Assembly: GCF_900142415.1 (NCBI RefSeq)
Contig: NZ_FRAU01000004.1
Location: 62,001 to 126,000, forward strand
DNA: 64,000 nt
Direction: 5' to 3'
DNA from: Rhodothermus profundi
Lineage (GTDB): Bacteria; Bacteroidota; Rhodothermia; Rhodothermales; Rhodothermaceae
The notes under the pieces were generated by a model. It made no database searches. It saw only the letters and a program-made list of their open reading frames with translations, and was not told the origin of the DNA. Shown piece by piece: positions 36,148 to 44,393 of the stretch (position 1 is the stretch's first letter; every line of letters begins with the position of its first letter). Made by a program: the position numbers and the translations under genes.

Positions 36148-37017
36148 TCAGCGCTGGGCGCGTTCGAAGGCCTGTTGAAGTGCGCGGCGCGTAAGCACGT
36201 GGCACAGGTGCGCTCGGTATTCGGCCGTTGCGGCCAGATCGCTCAGCAGATCGTCGGCATCGACCAGGTCTTCAAGCGCGGCCACCAGGGTCCGATCATC
36301 AATGGGTTTCCCCACAAGCCGCTCTTCTGCACTGGTCGCGCGGAAGGGCGCCGCGGCCGCCCCGGTAATGCCGATACGTACTTCGGCGCATGTGTCATCG
36401 GGTGCCAGTTTAACGAAGGCGGCCACGCCCACCACGGCGTAGCGGGAGGCAGGGTTCGGGAACTTGAGGTAGGCGGCCCCGCTGCGCGGTGGCATCACGG
36501 GCACGCGCACCCGCGTGAGCATTTCACCGGCCTGAAGCGCGGTGGTGAACAGTCCCTGGAAAAATGCGCGCGCGGGAATCGTGCGGCTACCGTCTGGCCC
36601 GGCTGCTTCAATCTCCGCATCCAGCGCCAGCATGACCGCAGGATAGTCGGCTGCTGGGTCGGCATGTGCCAGGCTGCCCCCAATGGTTCCTTTGTTTCGC
36701 ACCTGCGGATCGCCAATCAGGGCAGCCGCTTCCGGCAACACAGGACACTTCTGCTGCAACAGGGGAGAAAACTCAATCATCCGGTGGGTAACAAGTGCCC
36801 CTAGCTCAATGCGGCCGTCTAGTTCGCGTATTTCTGTGAGTTCCCGGATGCCGCCAATGTCAATAAGCATCTCCGGCGTGCTCAGCCGGAGTTTCATGAG
36901 CGGTATCAGACTGTGCCCGCCTGCCAGCAGCTTTGCTTCGTCGCCATGTTCCCGAAGCAGGGCGAGCGCTTCGTCAATGGAATGCGCCTTCTTGTATTCG
37001 AACGTCTGCGGAATCAT
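36148..37017 (-). CDS. coxM: FAD-binding medium subunit of a xanthine/CO dehydrogenase-family enzyme
   Basis: The 289-residue protein carries the FAD-site signatures of this family: AKLLAGGHSLIPLMKLR near the start and TIGGSLAHADPAADYPAVM later, followed by the CO dehydrogenase FAD C-terminal domain. It passes electrons from the [2Fe-2S] subunit to FAD and an acceptor. It is the last gene of the order coxS-coxL-coxM on this strand, ending 8 bases before the opposite-strand VOC gene. Length fits the family. The start ATG 37017 is 24 bases from the end of coxL. Confidence 0.92.
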   Translation of the reverse strand: MIPQTFEYKKAHSIDEALALLREHGDEAKLLAGGHSLIPLMKLRLSTPEMLIDIGGIRELTEIRELDGRIELGALVTHRMIEFSPLLQQKCPVLPEAAALIGDPQVRNKGTIGGSLAHADPAADYPAVMLALDAEIEAAGPDGSRTIPARAFFQGLFTTALQAGEMLTRVRVPVMPPRSGAAYLKFPNPASRYAVVGVAAFVKLAPDDTCAEVRIGITGAAAAPFRATSAEERLVGKPIDDRTLVAALEDLVDADDLLSDLAATAEYRAHLCHVLTRRALQQAFERAQR

Positions 37018-37041
37018 GGCCGTCTTGCTCGGTTAGATGGT

Positions 37042-39414
37042 TCAGGAAGCGTGTCCGTCGGTGGGCAGCCCCTTCATAGCCCGCCAGACGCGTTCAGGGG
37101 TCAGGGGCATGGGGATATCCCGCACGCCCAGGTGATAGAGCGCATCAATCACGGCGTTGACCACGCAGGCCGTGGCAGCAATCGTCCCCGCCTCTCCGGC
37201 TCCCTTAGCTCCCAGGGGATTGTGCGGACAGGGCGTCTCCTGATGCCCGATCTCAAACGAGGGCAGATCGTCAGCGCGCGGCAGTGCGTAATCTAACAGC
37301 GATCCTGTTAGCAACTGCCCGTTTTCGCGATCATAAGCCGCTCCTTCGAGCAATGCCTGCCCCACCCCCTGGGCGACGCCTCCGTGAATCTGTCCTTCCA
37401 CAATCATCGGATTGATAATGCGCCCCACATCATCGACCGCCAGGTAGCGCAGCAGCTTCACCTTGCCTGTCTCGGGATCGACTTCGACAACCGACAGGTG
37501 CGCGCCAAAGGGGAAGGTAAAGTTAGCCGGATCATAAAAGGCATTCTCCTCCAGGCCAGGCTCCAGGTCCTCTGGATAATCGTGGGGCACGTATGCTGTC
37601 AACGCAACGTCACCAAATCCAATAGCCCGGTCGGTGCCTTTCACAATGAACTGGCCGTTGCGGAACTCCAGATCTTCTTCTGCTACCTCAAGCTTATGCG
37701 CGGCGATTTTTCGCGCTTTGGCCTTGATTTTTTCAAGCGCCCGGTAGATAGCACTACCGCCTGTGGCCAGGCTGCGCGAGCCATAGGTACCCATCCCAAA
37801 AGGAATTTCCGCTGTGTCCCCGTGGATAACTTCCACGTCTTCCAGCGGAATGCCCAACTCATGCGCCACAATCTGCGCAAAGGTGGTCTCGTGGCCCTGG
37901 CCATGCGAGTGCGTACCGGTAAAAACCTGCACCTTACCGGTCGGCAATACTCGGATGGCAGCACTTTCATACAGACCGGCTCGTACACCTATGGCTCCTG
38001 CAACCTTGGAGGGAGCCAGCCCACATGCTTCGATGTAACAGGAAAGCCCGATGCCAAGGAGCCGCCCTTGCTCCCTCGCTCGCTTCTGCTCTTCACGAAG
38101 TTGTTCATAGTCCGCCATTTCCAGCACCTTGTTGAGGGCTCCCTCGTAGTTGCCGCTGTCGTACTGGAGCACAACGGGCGTCTGATAGGGGAATTCGTCT
38201 GGCTGAATAAAATTCCGGCGCCGGAGTTCAGCCGGATCTATTCCCATTTCATGGGCGGCCAGGTCCACCAGGCGCTCGACCACGTAGGTCGCTTCAGGAC
38301 GCCCGGCGCCTCGGTAGGCATCTACGGGCGTTGTATTGGTGAAAACGCCCTTTACTTCGACGTGAATGTGTGGCGTTTTGTACTGACCGGCCAGCAACGT
38401 GCCGTACAGCCAGGTGGGTACGCCCGGCGCAAACGTGGAAAGGTAAGCGCCCAGGTTTGCAATGGTTCGCACGCGGAGCCCCACAATGCGACCGTCGCGG
38501 TCAAAGCCCATTTCGGCTGTTGTGATGTGATCGCGGCCATGGGCATCGCTCACAAAGCTTTCGCTCCGCACTGCCGTCCACTTCACGGGCCGTCCCAGCT
38601 TGCGGCTGCTCCAGGCACAGATAACCTCTTCCGGATAATGGAAGATCTTCGACCCAAAGCCTCCGCCCACGTCCGGCGAGATCACGCGCACTTTATGCTC
38701 AGGCAGGTTGAGCACAAAGGCGCACAGCAAAAGCCGAATCAGATGGGGGTTCTGGGAGGACGTGTAGAGCGTCAGTTCATCCCGTCCCGGGTCGTAGTGT
38801 CCAATAGCGGCACGGGGTTCTATGGCATTCGGGATAAGCCGTTGGTTGACAAATTCGAGTCTGGTGACGTGATGCGCGGTAGCCAGGGCCCGGTCGGTTG
38901 CCTCGCGGTCGCCCAGCTCCCAGACGTAGCACAGGTTGCCCGGCGCCTCGTCATGCACCAGGGGAGCGCCTTCTTTAAGGGCTTCGGCAGCATCCACAAC
39001 CGCCGGGAGTTCCTCGTAGTCCACCTCCACCAGTTCGGCAGCATCGCGGGCAGCGGCTTTCGTTTCGGCGATAACCACGGCCACCCCATCGCCCACATAG
39101 CGCACCTTGTCAACGGCCAGGGCATAATGGGGGGGCTCCTTCATGTCGGCGCCAATCTGCCAGCCTGTCGGCAGTGAACCCACGCCGTCGTCCAGCATGT
39201 CTTTGCCCGTGAAGACGGCGACAACCCCCGGATGCTGGCGCGCCTTTTCCGTATGGATGGCCCGAATGCGGGCATGCGCATGGGGACTGCGTACAATCCA
39301 GGCATAAAGCATGCCCGGCAACACTATATCATCGGTGTAACGTCCCCGTCCTGTCACAAAGCGCCGGTCTTCAACCCGGCGAACAGGGGCTCCAATGTAG
39401 GTTCTGGCTTCCAT
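37042..39414 (-). CDS. coxL: Molybdopterin large subunit, form II CO dehydrogenase-like (aldehyde-oxidase type)
   Basis: The 790-residue protein has an aldehyde oxidase a/b hammerhead domain (about 15-140) and molybdopterin-binding domains (about 150-770). The active-site loop AYRGAGR at 366-372 is the form II signature, not the AYxCSFR of true form I aerobic CO dehydrogenase. The catalytic glutamate is in [10 protein letters not shown] near residue 745. It oxidises a carbonyl or heterocyclic substrate by hydroxylation with water; CO is unlikely by this signature. It starts 42 bases after coxS ends. The maturation genes coxD/coxE are about 4 kb away on the same strand. Confidence 0.93.
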   Translation of the reverse strand: MEARTYIGAPVRRVEDRRFVTGRGRYTDDIVLPGMLYAWIVRSPHAHARIRAIHTEKARQHPGVVAVFTGKDMLDDGVGSLPTGWQIGADMKEPPHYALAVDKVRYVGDGVAVVIAETKAAARDAAELVEVDYEELPAVVDAAEALKEGAPLVHDEAPGNLCYVWELGDREATDRALATAHHVTRLEFVNQRLIPNAIEPRAAIGHYDPGRDELTLYTSSQNPHLIRLLLCAFVLNLPEHKVRVISPDVGGGFGSKIFHYPEEVICAWSSRKLGRPVKWTAVRSESFVSDAHGRDHITTAEMGFDRDGRIVGLRVRTIANLGAYLSTFAPGVPTWLYGTLLAGQYKTPHIHVEVKGVFTNTTPVDAYRGAGRPEATYVVERLVDLAAHEMGIDPAELRRRNFIQPDEFPYQTPVVLQYDSGNYEGALNKVLEMADYEQLREEQKRAREQGRLLGIGLSCYIEACGLAPSKVAGAIGVRAGLYESAAIRVLPTGKVQVFTGTHSHGQGHETTFAQIVAHELGIPLEDVEVIHGDTAEIPFGMGTYGSRSLATGGSAIYRALEKIKAKARKIAAHKLEVAEEDLEFRNGQFIVKGTDRAIGFGDVALTAYVPHDYPEDLEPGLEENAFYDPANFTFPFGAHLSVVEVDPETGKVKLLRYLAVDDVGRIINPMIVEGQIHGGVAQGVGQALLEGAAYDRENGQLLTGSLLDYALPRADDLPSFEIGHQETPCPHNPLGAKGAGEAGTIAATACVVNAVIDALYHLGVRDIPMPLTPERVWRAMKGLPTDGHAS

Positions 39415-39456
39415 GGCTTCAGACAGGTTTTTTGCCTGTTCCGTGATGCGCTCCGA

Positions 39457-39972
39457 TCAAGAAGCGCCCGTAGGTGCGGGCTCTCCTCGCGGCACCACCT
39501 CCTCGCCCCGCATGCGAGCAGCCGCGTGCTGAATCGCCCGCACGATGTTGTGATAGCCTGTGCACCGACAGAAATTCCCCTCTAATGCCCGCCGAATTTC
39601 TTCTTCCGACGGATCCGGATTGCGCTTCAGCAGGTCGGCGGCGGCCATGATAACCCCCGGAGTGCAGAAGCCGCACTGCAGCCCATGCTCCTGCCAGAAC
39701 CCTTCCTGGAGGGGATGCAACTGGCCGTCCTGAGCCAACCCTTCAATGGTTGTAATCTCGCAACCGTCAGCCTGCACCGCGAACATGGTGCACGACTTAA
39801 CGGCCTCGCCATTCACATGCACCGTGCAGGCACCGCACTGGCTCGTATCGCAGCCCACATGCGTGCCCGTGAGCCCCAACACATCGCGAATGAGCTCAAC
39901 CAGTAACAGGCGGGGCTCGACCTCCACCCGGTGCGTCTGTCCGTTGACCGTAACCTGAATCGTGTGCCGCAT
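39457..39972 (-). CDS. coxS: [2Fe-2S] small subunit of the xanthine/CO dehydrogenase-family enzyme
   Basis: The ATG at 39972 follows an AGGGGG site and gives 171 residues; the frame further upstream is not conserved. It holds the plant-type ferredoxin cluster [16 protein letters not shown] and the second, C-terminal helical cluster [10 protein letters not shown]...[10 protein letters not shown]. It transfers electrons from the molybdenum site to the FAD subunit. It is first in the order coxS-coxL-coxM. The upstream region holds a good -35/-10 promoter at 40050-40078. Confidence 0.95.
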   Translation of the reverse strand: MRHTIQVTVNGQTHRVEVEPRLLLVELIRDVLGLTGTHVGCDTSQCGACTVHVNGEAVKSCTMFAVQADGCEITTIEGLAQDGQLHPLQEGFWQEHGLQCGFCTPGVIMAAADLLKRNPDPSEEEIRRALEGNFCRCTGYHNIVRAIQHAAARMRGEEVVPRGEPAPTGAS

Positions 39973-40049
39973 AATGCCCCCTTGGTTTAAAGAGAAGCGC
40001 TTTGTCCAGATTATTTCCTTCATCTCTTCATCGCCTCTTCACCACAGCT

Positions 40050-40078
40050 TAATTAAAAATTTCTCGGCTCCTGGTCAA
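40050..40078 (-). promoter_or_regulatory. Candidate promoter of the coxSLM operon
   Basis: On the minus strand TTGACC (40073-40078) and TAATTA (40050-40055) are separated by exactly 17 bases. The predicted start of transcription is near 40043, giving an untranslated leader of about 70 bases before the coxS ATG at 39972. Confidence 0.6.
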
Positions 40079-40102
40079 GAGATCGGCTCTGCTTTTTGGG
40101 GC

Positions 40103-40118
40103 GTTACAGGTTTGTAAC
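40103..40118. promoter_or_regulatory. GTTACA-N4-TGTAAC palindrome upstream of the cox promoter
   Basis: A perfect 6-bp inverted repeat with a 4-base spacer is centred about 68 bases upstream of the predicted cox start site, a common position for a class I activator. It resembles a CRP/FNR-type half-site pair (TGTAAC rather than TGTGA), so an activator of that fold is possible, by inference only. Confidence 0.4.
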
Positions 40119-40346
40119 AACCTCTGCTGCAACGGCAGGCGCCGGCCGCAGCATAGGAGAGTGCGAGCTCTCAGGGCAGTGCGACCTTATTTTCTATCGC
40201 CCGGATTGGTCAATCAGGTGGGGATACTGCAGGGCCAGTGATTCTGGCAACCAGCCCTGCTCTCTGGAATCCTTTCGGAACCGTACCCGATTCCCCTCGG
40301 TGGAAATCCTTCGATTATCGCCAACCGGGTAGAATCAACCAGGTGC

Positions 40347-41936
40347 ATGCAGGCTCATCTACACCGCGATGCTTTTCTGGAACGCCTGCGGCAAGAGGAG
40401 ATCTGGGATGTAATCGTGATTGGTGGCGGGGCTACCGGACTGGGCATTGCCCTGGATGCAGCCGCCCGAGGTTTTCGCACGGTGCTCTTCGAGCAGCATG
40501 ACTTTGGCAAGGGGACTTCAAGCCGGAGCACTAAGCTCATTCATGGAGGCGTGCGCTACCTGCGAGAAGGAGACATCAGCCTGGTGCGCGAAGCGCTTCG
40601 CGAACGCGGCCTGCTGCGACACAACGCGCCCCACCTCGTCTGGCCCCGCCTGTTTGTGGTGCCATGCTATCGATGGTGGGAACGGCCTTTCTATGGGCTG
40701 GGCCTCTGGATCTATGACCGCCTGGCTGGCCCTGCCCGGATGGGTCCCATGTGTTGGCTTGATGCTACTGAGACGCGCGCTCTCCTGCCCACGCTTCAGA
40801 CTGATCACCTGCGAGGCGGTCTGGCCTACACCGACGGCCAGTTTGACGACGCGCGGTTCCTGGTACATCTGGCCTGGACGGCCGCAGAGCATGGCGCGGT
40901 GGTGTTGAATTACATGCCTGTCGAGGCATTGCTCCGCACGCGAACGCGCCTGGAGGGCGTCATTGCACGTGACCTGGAATCGGGTGAACAATTCGAAGTG
41001 CGGGGCCGCGTGGTGGTTAACGCCACCGGTGTTTTTGCAGATGCGGTGCGCCGCATGGACAACCCTGAAGCAGCTCCGTTAATCATACCAAGCCAGGGCG
41101 TGCACCTTGTACTGCCCCGGCGCTTTTTGCCAGGCGAAGCAGCATTGCTCGTTCCGCGCACCGACGACGGCCGCGTGCTATTTGTCATTCCCTGGCACGG
41201 CCATGTGCTTCTGGGGACCACCGACGCGCCCGTACCTACCCCTGCCCTTGAGCCGCTTCCTACCTCAGAGGAAATCGCCTACCTGCTGGCTCATGCCGCT
41301 CGGTACCTGCAGCCTGCACCCACAAATGCCGACATCCGCGCTGTCTTTGCCGGGCTTCGACCGCTGGTGCAACGCAGCCCGCTTAAAGAAGACACCGCCC
41401 ACCTGTCTCGCGAACATGTGATTGTCGTCTCTCGTCGGGGACTGGTCACCATCACAGGAGGCAAGTGGACCACCTACCGCCTCATGGCCGCGGAGACGGT
41501 CGATCGGGCGCTCCAGGTTGCCGGTCTTCCCCATCGCCCTTCGCCTACGGCCACGCTACGCCTGCACGGCAGTACCTGGCAGATCGACCTATCAGATCCC
41601 TGGCATGTCTATGGAAGCGATGCGGGCCGGATCCGCCAGCTTATGAAAACCGATCCCGAACTGGCCACCCCGCTGCATCCTCGCCTTCCGTACCGCATGG
41701 TCGAAGTGGTCTGGGCGGTCCGCTACGAAATGGCACGCACCCTTGAAGACGTGCTGGCGCGGCGCACGCGCGCGCTGTTTCTCGATGCAGAGGCTGCATG
41801 CCAGGCCGCCCCGGCTGTAGCGCAACGCATTGCTGCCGAGCTAGGCCGCGATGCGACCTGGGTGCAGGAGCAATGCCGGCACTTCATGGCACTGACCCAC
41901 CGCTATAGCTCGGTGCTTCCGGAACCTGCAAATTGA
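40347..41936 (+). CDS. glpD: Glycerol-3-phosphate dehydrogenase (FAD-dependent)
   Basis: The 529-residue protein starts with the FAD-binding motif WDVIVIGGGATGLGIALDAA, followed by KGTSSRSTKLIHGGVRYL and PSQGVHLVLPRRFLPGEAAL, and ends in the DAO_C domain (about 390-525). The pattern is that of the aerobic GlpD, which oxidises sn-glycerol-3-phosphate to dihydroxyacetone phosphate and passes electrons to quinone at the cytoplasmic membrane. It is the only glp gene in the window. It is divergent from the cox operon over a 374-base region. The start ATG 40347 is unambiguous in position, though without a strong ribosome site. Confidence 0.95.
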   Translation: MQAHLHRDAFLERLRQEEIWDVIVIGGGATGLGIALDAAARGFRTVLFEQHDFGKGTSSRSTKLIHGGVRYLREGDISLVREALRERGLLRHNAPHLVWPRLFVVPCYRWWERPFYGLGLWIYDRLAGPARMGPMCWLDATETRALLPTLQTDHLRGGLAYTDGQFDDARFLVHLAWTAAEHGAVVLNYMPVEALLRTRTRLEGVIARDLESGEQFEVRGRVVVNATGVFADAVRRMDNPEAAPLIIPSQGVHLVLPRRFLPGEAALLVPRTDDGRVLFVIPWHGHVLLGTTDAPVPTPALEPLPTSEEIAYLLAHAARYLQPAPTNADIRAVFAGLRPLVQRSPLKEDTAHLSREHVIVVSRRGLVTITGGKWTTYRLMAAETVDRALQVAGLPHRPSPTATLRLHGSTWQIDLSDPWHVYGSDAGRIRQLMKTDPELATPLHPRLPYRMVEVVWAVRYEMARTLEDVLARRTRALFLDAEAACQAAPAVAQRIAAELGRDATWVQEQCRHFMALTHRYSSVLPEPAN

Positions 41937-42021
41937 GACCGCTCCCAGCCGTTGTGCCGGTTGCACGAGCCTCGAGCTCCCCTTATTCTCTGGGGGATTC
42001 AAAAGCTACTTACCGCAGACT

Positions 42022-43857
42022 ATGCTGCGTTTCCTGTTTTTGCTCGTTGGCGTCCTCTTCGACACCACGTTCACGCCACGCATTCTGACCAATCATATAG
42101 GCTATGAAGCCCGAGGTCCGAAGCAAGCGCTCCTTCAGGGATCCGCTACCCTGCAGCCGACCGGCTGCTTCCTCTATAAAGCAGACACCCGAAACATGAT
42201 CTTGCGCATCTTCCCGGAACCCCTCGGACGCGTCAAAGACTGGCCAGCCTGGCACTTCTGGCGCCTGGATTTTTCCTCCGTGACCGAAGCGGGTTTCTAC
42301 TGGCTGCGCTGCGAGACAAATCAGGGCCCGGTGACTTCTTTTCCTTTTGAACTGCAGAACAATCTGCTGGTGCGCCGAACGCTTTCGGACGTGCTGTTCT
42401 ATTTCAAGAGCCAGCGAAGTTCAGGACGCTACGACCGTGCCGACCGCTGCCGCCCCTTCGAGGGAGGCTTCCGCACAGGATGCGTGGACGTGCGCGGCGG
42501 CTGGTACGATGCTACCGGCGACTATGGCAAACACCTGTCGCATTTATCCTTTTCTACGTATTTCAATCCCCAGCAAACGCCCCTGGTCGTCTGGGTACTG
42601 CTGGAAGCGTACCGATTGCTTTCCGAGCGAGACGACCCCGACGTTCACCAGTATCGGATTCGAGCGCTCGACGAAGCCCTCTACGGAGCCGACTTTCTTG
42701 TGCGCATGCGCGACCCCTACGGCTCGTTTTTTCGGTCGGTGGCTGCCCCCGGTCCGGCAAAGCGCCCGGAAGACCGTGTAATCGCAGCCACGCGGGCTGC
42801 TTATGCCCTGGCCGATCCAGCCACGCGGACCAAGCAGGAGCAAGTGCTGGCCGTTAACGACTCCATCGCATTGTACGACGTCAGCTACCGGGCAGGCGGA
42901 GGACTGGCCATTGCGGCCCTGGCCCGAGCCAGCACGCTGCCCGTGCATGGCGATTTCGATCAGACCACCTACCTGCGGACTGCTGAGGCCGCTTTTGCCT
43001 TTCTGGAACGGTACAACCGTCAGCTTACCAACGATGGCCGCGAAAACATCCTGGACGACTACAGCGCCTTAATGGCAGCCACCGAACTGTATCGCGCAAC
43101 CGGCAAGACGGCCTACCGTGAAGCCGCCTATCGGCGGGCCCGTCGCCTGATGGCGCGTCTTGCCACGTGGGGTCCCTATCGAGATTACTGGCGGGCCGAC
43201 GATACCGACCGGCCGTTCTTCCATCCCTCCGATGCGGGACTGCCCGTGGTCAGTCTCCTGAACTACCTGTCCATAGCCGATTCGGCGCGTCGCGCGGCGG
43301 TGCTGGACGTCGTGCGGCGAGCCCTGCGCTTTGAACTGACGATCACGCGCGAGGTCCCCAATCCTTTCGGGTATGCCCGGCAGCTTGTTCAGGATACCAC
43401 TGGCCGTCGCTACAGCGCCTTCTTCTTTCCCCACAACACCGAAGCAGCTCCCTGGTGGCAAGGCGAAAATGCCCGGCTGGCTTCCCTTGCAGCGGCTGCT
43501 CGCATGGCCGCTCCTTTCTTTGCCACCGACACGACCTTCTATCGGGAGTTGCACCAGTTTGCCTGGGACCAGCTCCACTGGATCCTCGGCCGCAATCCGT
43601 ACGACGTGTGCATGCTGAAAGGAGTAGGACGTAACAACCCGGAGTATCTGTTCTTCAATAGCTATGCGTACACGAACGCTCCGGGCGGCATCAGTAACGG
43701 CATCACTGGCGGGCTGAAAGGACCAGGCGGCATTGCCTACAACCTGGGCTATGCCGTCACCGGACAGGACACCGACTGGCGCTGGACCGAACAATGGTTG
43801 CCCCACGCAGCCTGGTACCTGTATGCCATCGCCCTGCCTCATTCCGTTTCTCCCTGA
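42022..43857 (+). CDS. Glycoside hydrolase family 9 enzyme with N-terminal Ig-like domain
   Basis: The 611-residue protein begins with a short hydrophobic segment that may be a signal peptide (MLRFLFLLVGVLF), then a CelD_N Ig-like domain (about 15-110), then a GH9 catalytic domain (about 115-605). The catalytic-aspartate region is GGWYDATGDYGKHLSH (D163, D167), and a C-terminal catalytic glutamate is likely in WRWTEQWLPH near residue 593. The unusual DATGDYGKHLSH...NPQQTP form is like that of GH9 exo-beta-D-glucosaminidases rather than of ordinary endoglucanases, so a chitosan or chito-oligosaccharide substrate is a reasonable inference. Cellulose-type substrates are not excluded. Next to glpD by 86 bases. 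Confidence 0.9.
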   Translation: MLRFLFLLVGVLFDTTFTPRILTNHIGYEARGPKQALLQGSATLQPTGCFLYKADTRNMILRIFPEPLGRVKDWPAWHFWRLDFSSVTEAGFYWLRCETNQGPVTSFPFELQNNLLVRRTLSDVLFYFKSQRSSGRYDRADRCRPFEGGFRTGCVDVRGGWYDATGDYGKHLSHLSFSTYFNPQQTPLVVWVLLEAYRLLSERDDPDVHQYRIRALDEALYGADFLVRMRDPYGSFFRSVAAPGPAKRPEDRVIAATRAAYALADPATRTKQEQVLAVNDSIALYDVSYRAGGGLAIAALARASTLPVHGDFDQTTYLRTAEAAFAFLERYNRQLTNDGRENILDDYSALMAATELYRATGKTAYREAAYRRARRLMARLATWGPYRDYWRADDTDRPFFHPSDAGLPVVSLLNYLSIADSARRAAVLDVVRRALRFELTITREVPNPFGYARQLVQDTTGRRYSAFFFPHNTEAAPWWQGENARLASLAAAARMAAPFFATDTTFYRELHQFAWDQLHWILGRNPYDVCMLKGVGRNNPEYLFFNSYAYTNAPGGISNGITGGLKGPGGIAYNLGYAVTGQDTDWRWTEQWLPHAAWYLYAIALPHSVSP

Positions 43858-43954
43858 GCTGGCTGCATACCCCCCTCACGCCATTGCAAATGACAGGCAA
43901 GCGCACTTTCTTTACTGCCGTCCTCTATCTCATGGAGCAGTCTGATATCCAGCG

Positions 43955-44389
43955 ATGGATCCGGAAGCCCATTTCCGAAAACTGGAGCGTATGTACCAGC
44001 AGGCGCCGATTAACGCCTACTTTCAGCCGCAACTGCACGTGTCGGAACGACAGGCTACGTTGACAATCCCGATCCGTCCAGAATTCTTCCATGCGGCCAG
44101 TGCCGTGCACGGCGCGGTCTACTTTAAGGCGCTGGATGACGTAACCTTCTTTGCCGCGCAGTCTGTCGAAACCCGCTTCTTTATCGTAACCGTAAGCTTT
44201 ACCCTTTACTTTTTGCGCCCGGTTACGTCAGGTGTTCTGAAAGCCAGAGGCCGACTGGTGCATCATGCGCCTCGTCTGCTCGTCGCCGAAGGAGAACTCT
44301 ACGACGAGCGCAACCGGCTGATCGGACGCGGCAGTGGCACGTTCATGCCCAGCAAGATCTTGCTGAGCTCGGAGATTGGCTACCAGTAG
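43955..44389 (+). CDS. Hotdog-fold thioesterase (PaaI family)
   Basis: The 144-residue protein has the hotdog pattern of PaaI-type thioesterases: FHAASAVHGAVYFKALDDVTFFAA followed by FFIVTVSFTLYFLRPV. The HGAVYFKALDD block corresponds to the helix that carries the catalytic acidic residue. It hydrolyses acyl-CoA thioesters; the acyl group is unknown. An alternative start at ATG 43991 follows a GGAG site at 3 bases and would give a 132-residue protein. It converges tail-to-tail on the P-type ATPase gene with a 4-base gap. Confidence 0.85.
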   Translation: MDPEAHFRKLERMYQQAPINAYFQPQLHVSERQATLTIPIRPEFFHAASAVHGAVYFKALDDVTFFAAQSVETRFFIVTVSFTLYFLRPVTSGVLKARGRLVHHAPRLLVAEGELYDERNRLIGRGSGTFMPSKILLSSEIGYQ

Positions 44390-44393
44390 TATG

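Larger units (their letters stand above)
39973..40346. other. Divergent control region between coxS and glpD
   Basis: This 374-base region between the cox operon and glpD contains the cox promoter (40050-40078) and a GTTACA-type palindrome (40103-40118), described separately. From about 40120 to glpD I see no coding region or named RNA element. A short GAGAG...CTCTC hairpin near 40157-40172 does not match any riboswitch family I recognise. Confidence 0.6.

Noticed and set aside
37384-39177. 597-residue open frame on the plus strand
   Set aside because: Antisense to coxL, which is clearly real; GC-rich genes often give such long antisense frames.
37042-39414. Genuine carbon monoxide dehydrogenase (form I)
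   Set aside because: The active-site loop is AYRGAGR, not AYxCSFR, so CO oxidation is not supported.
40120-40346. Possible riboswitch before glpD (GAGAG...CTCTC stem)
   Set aside because: No conserved core of any riboswitch family I know is present.
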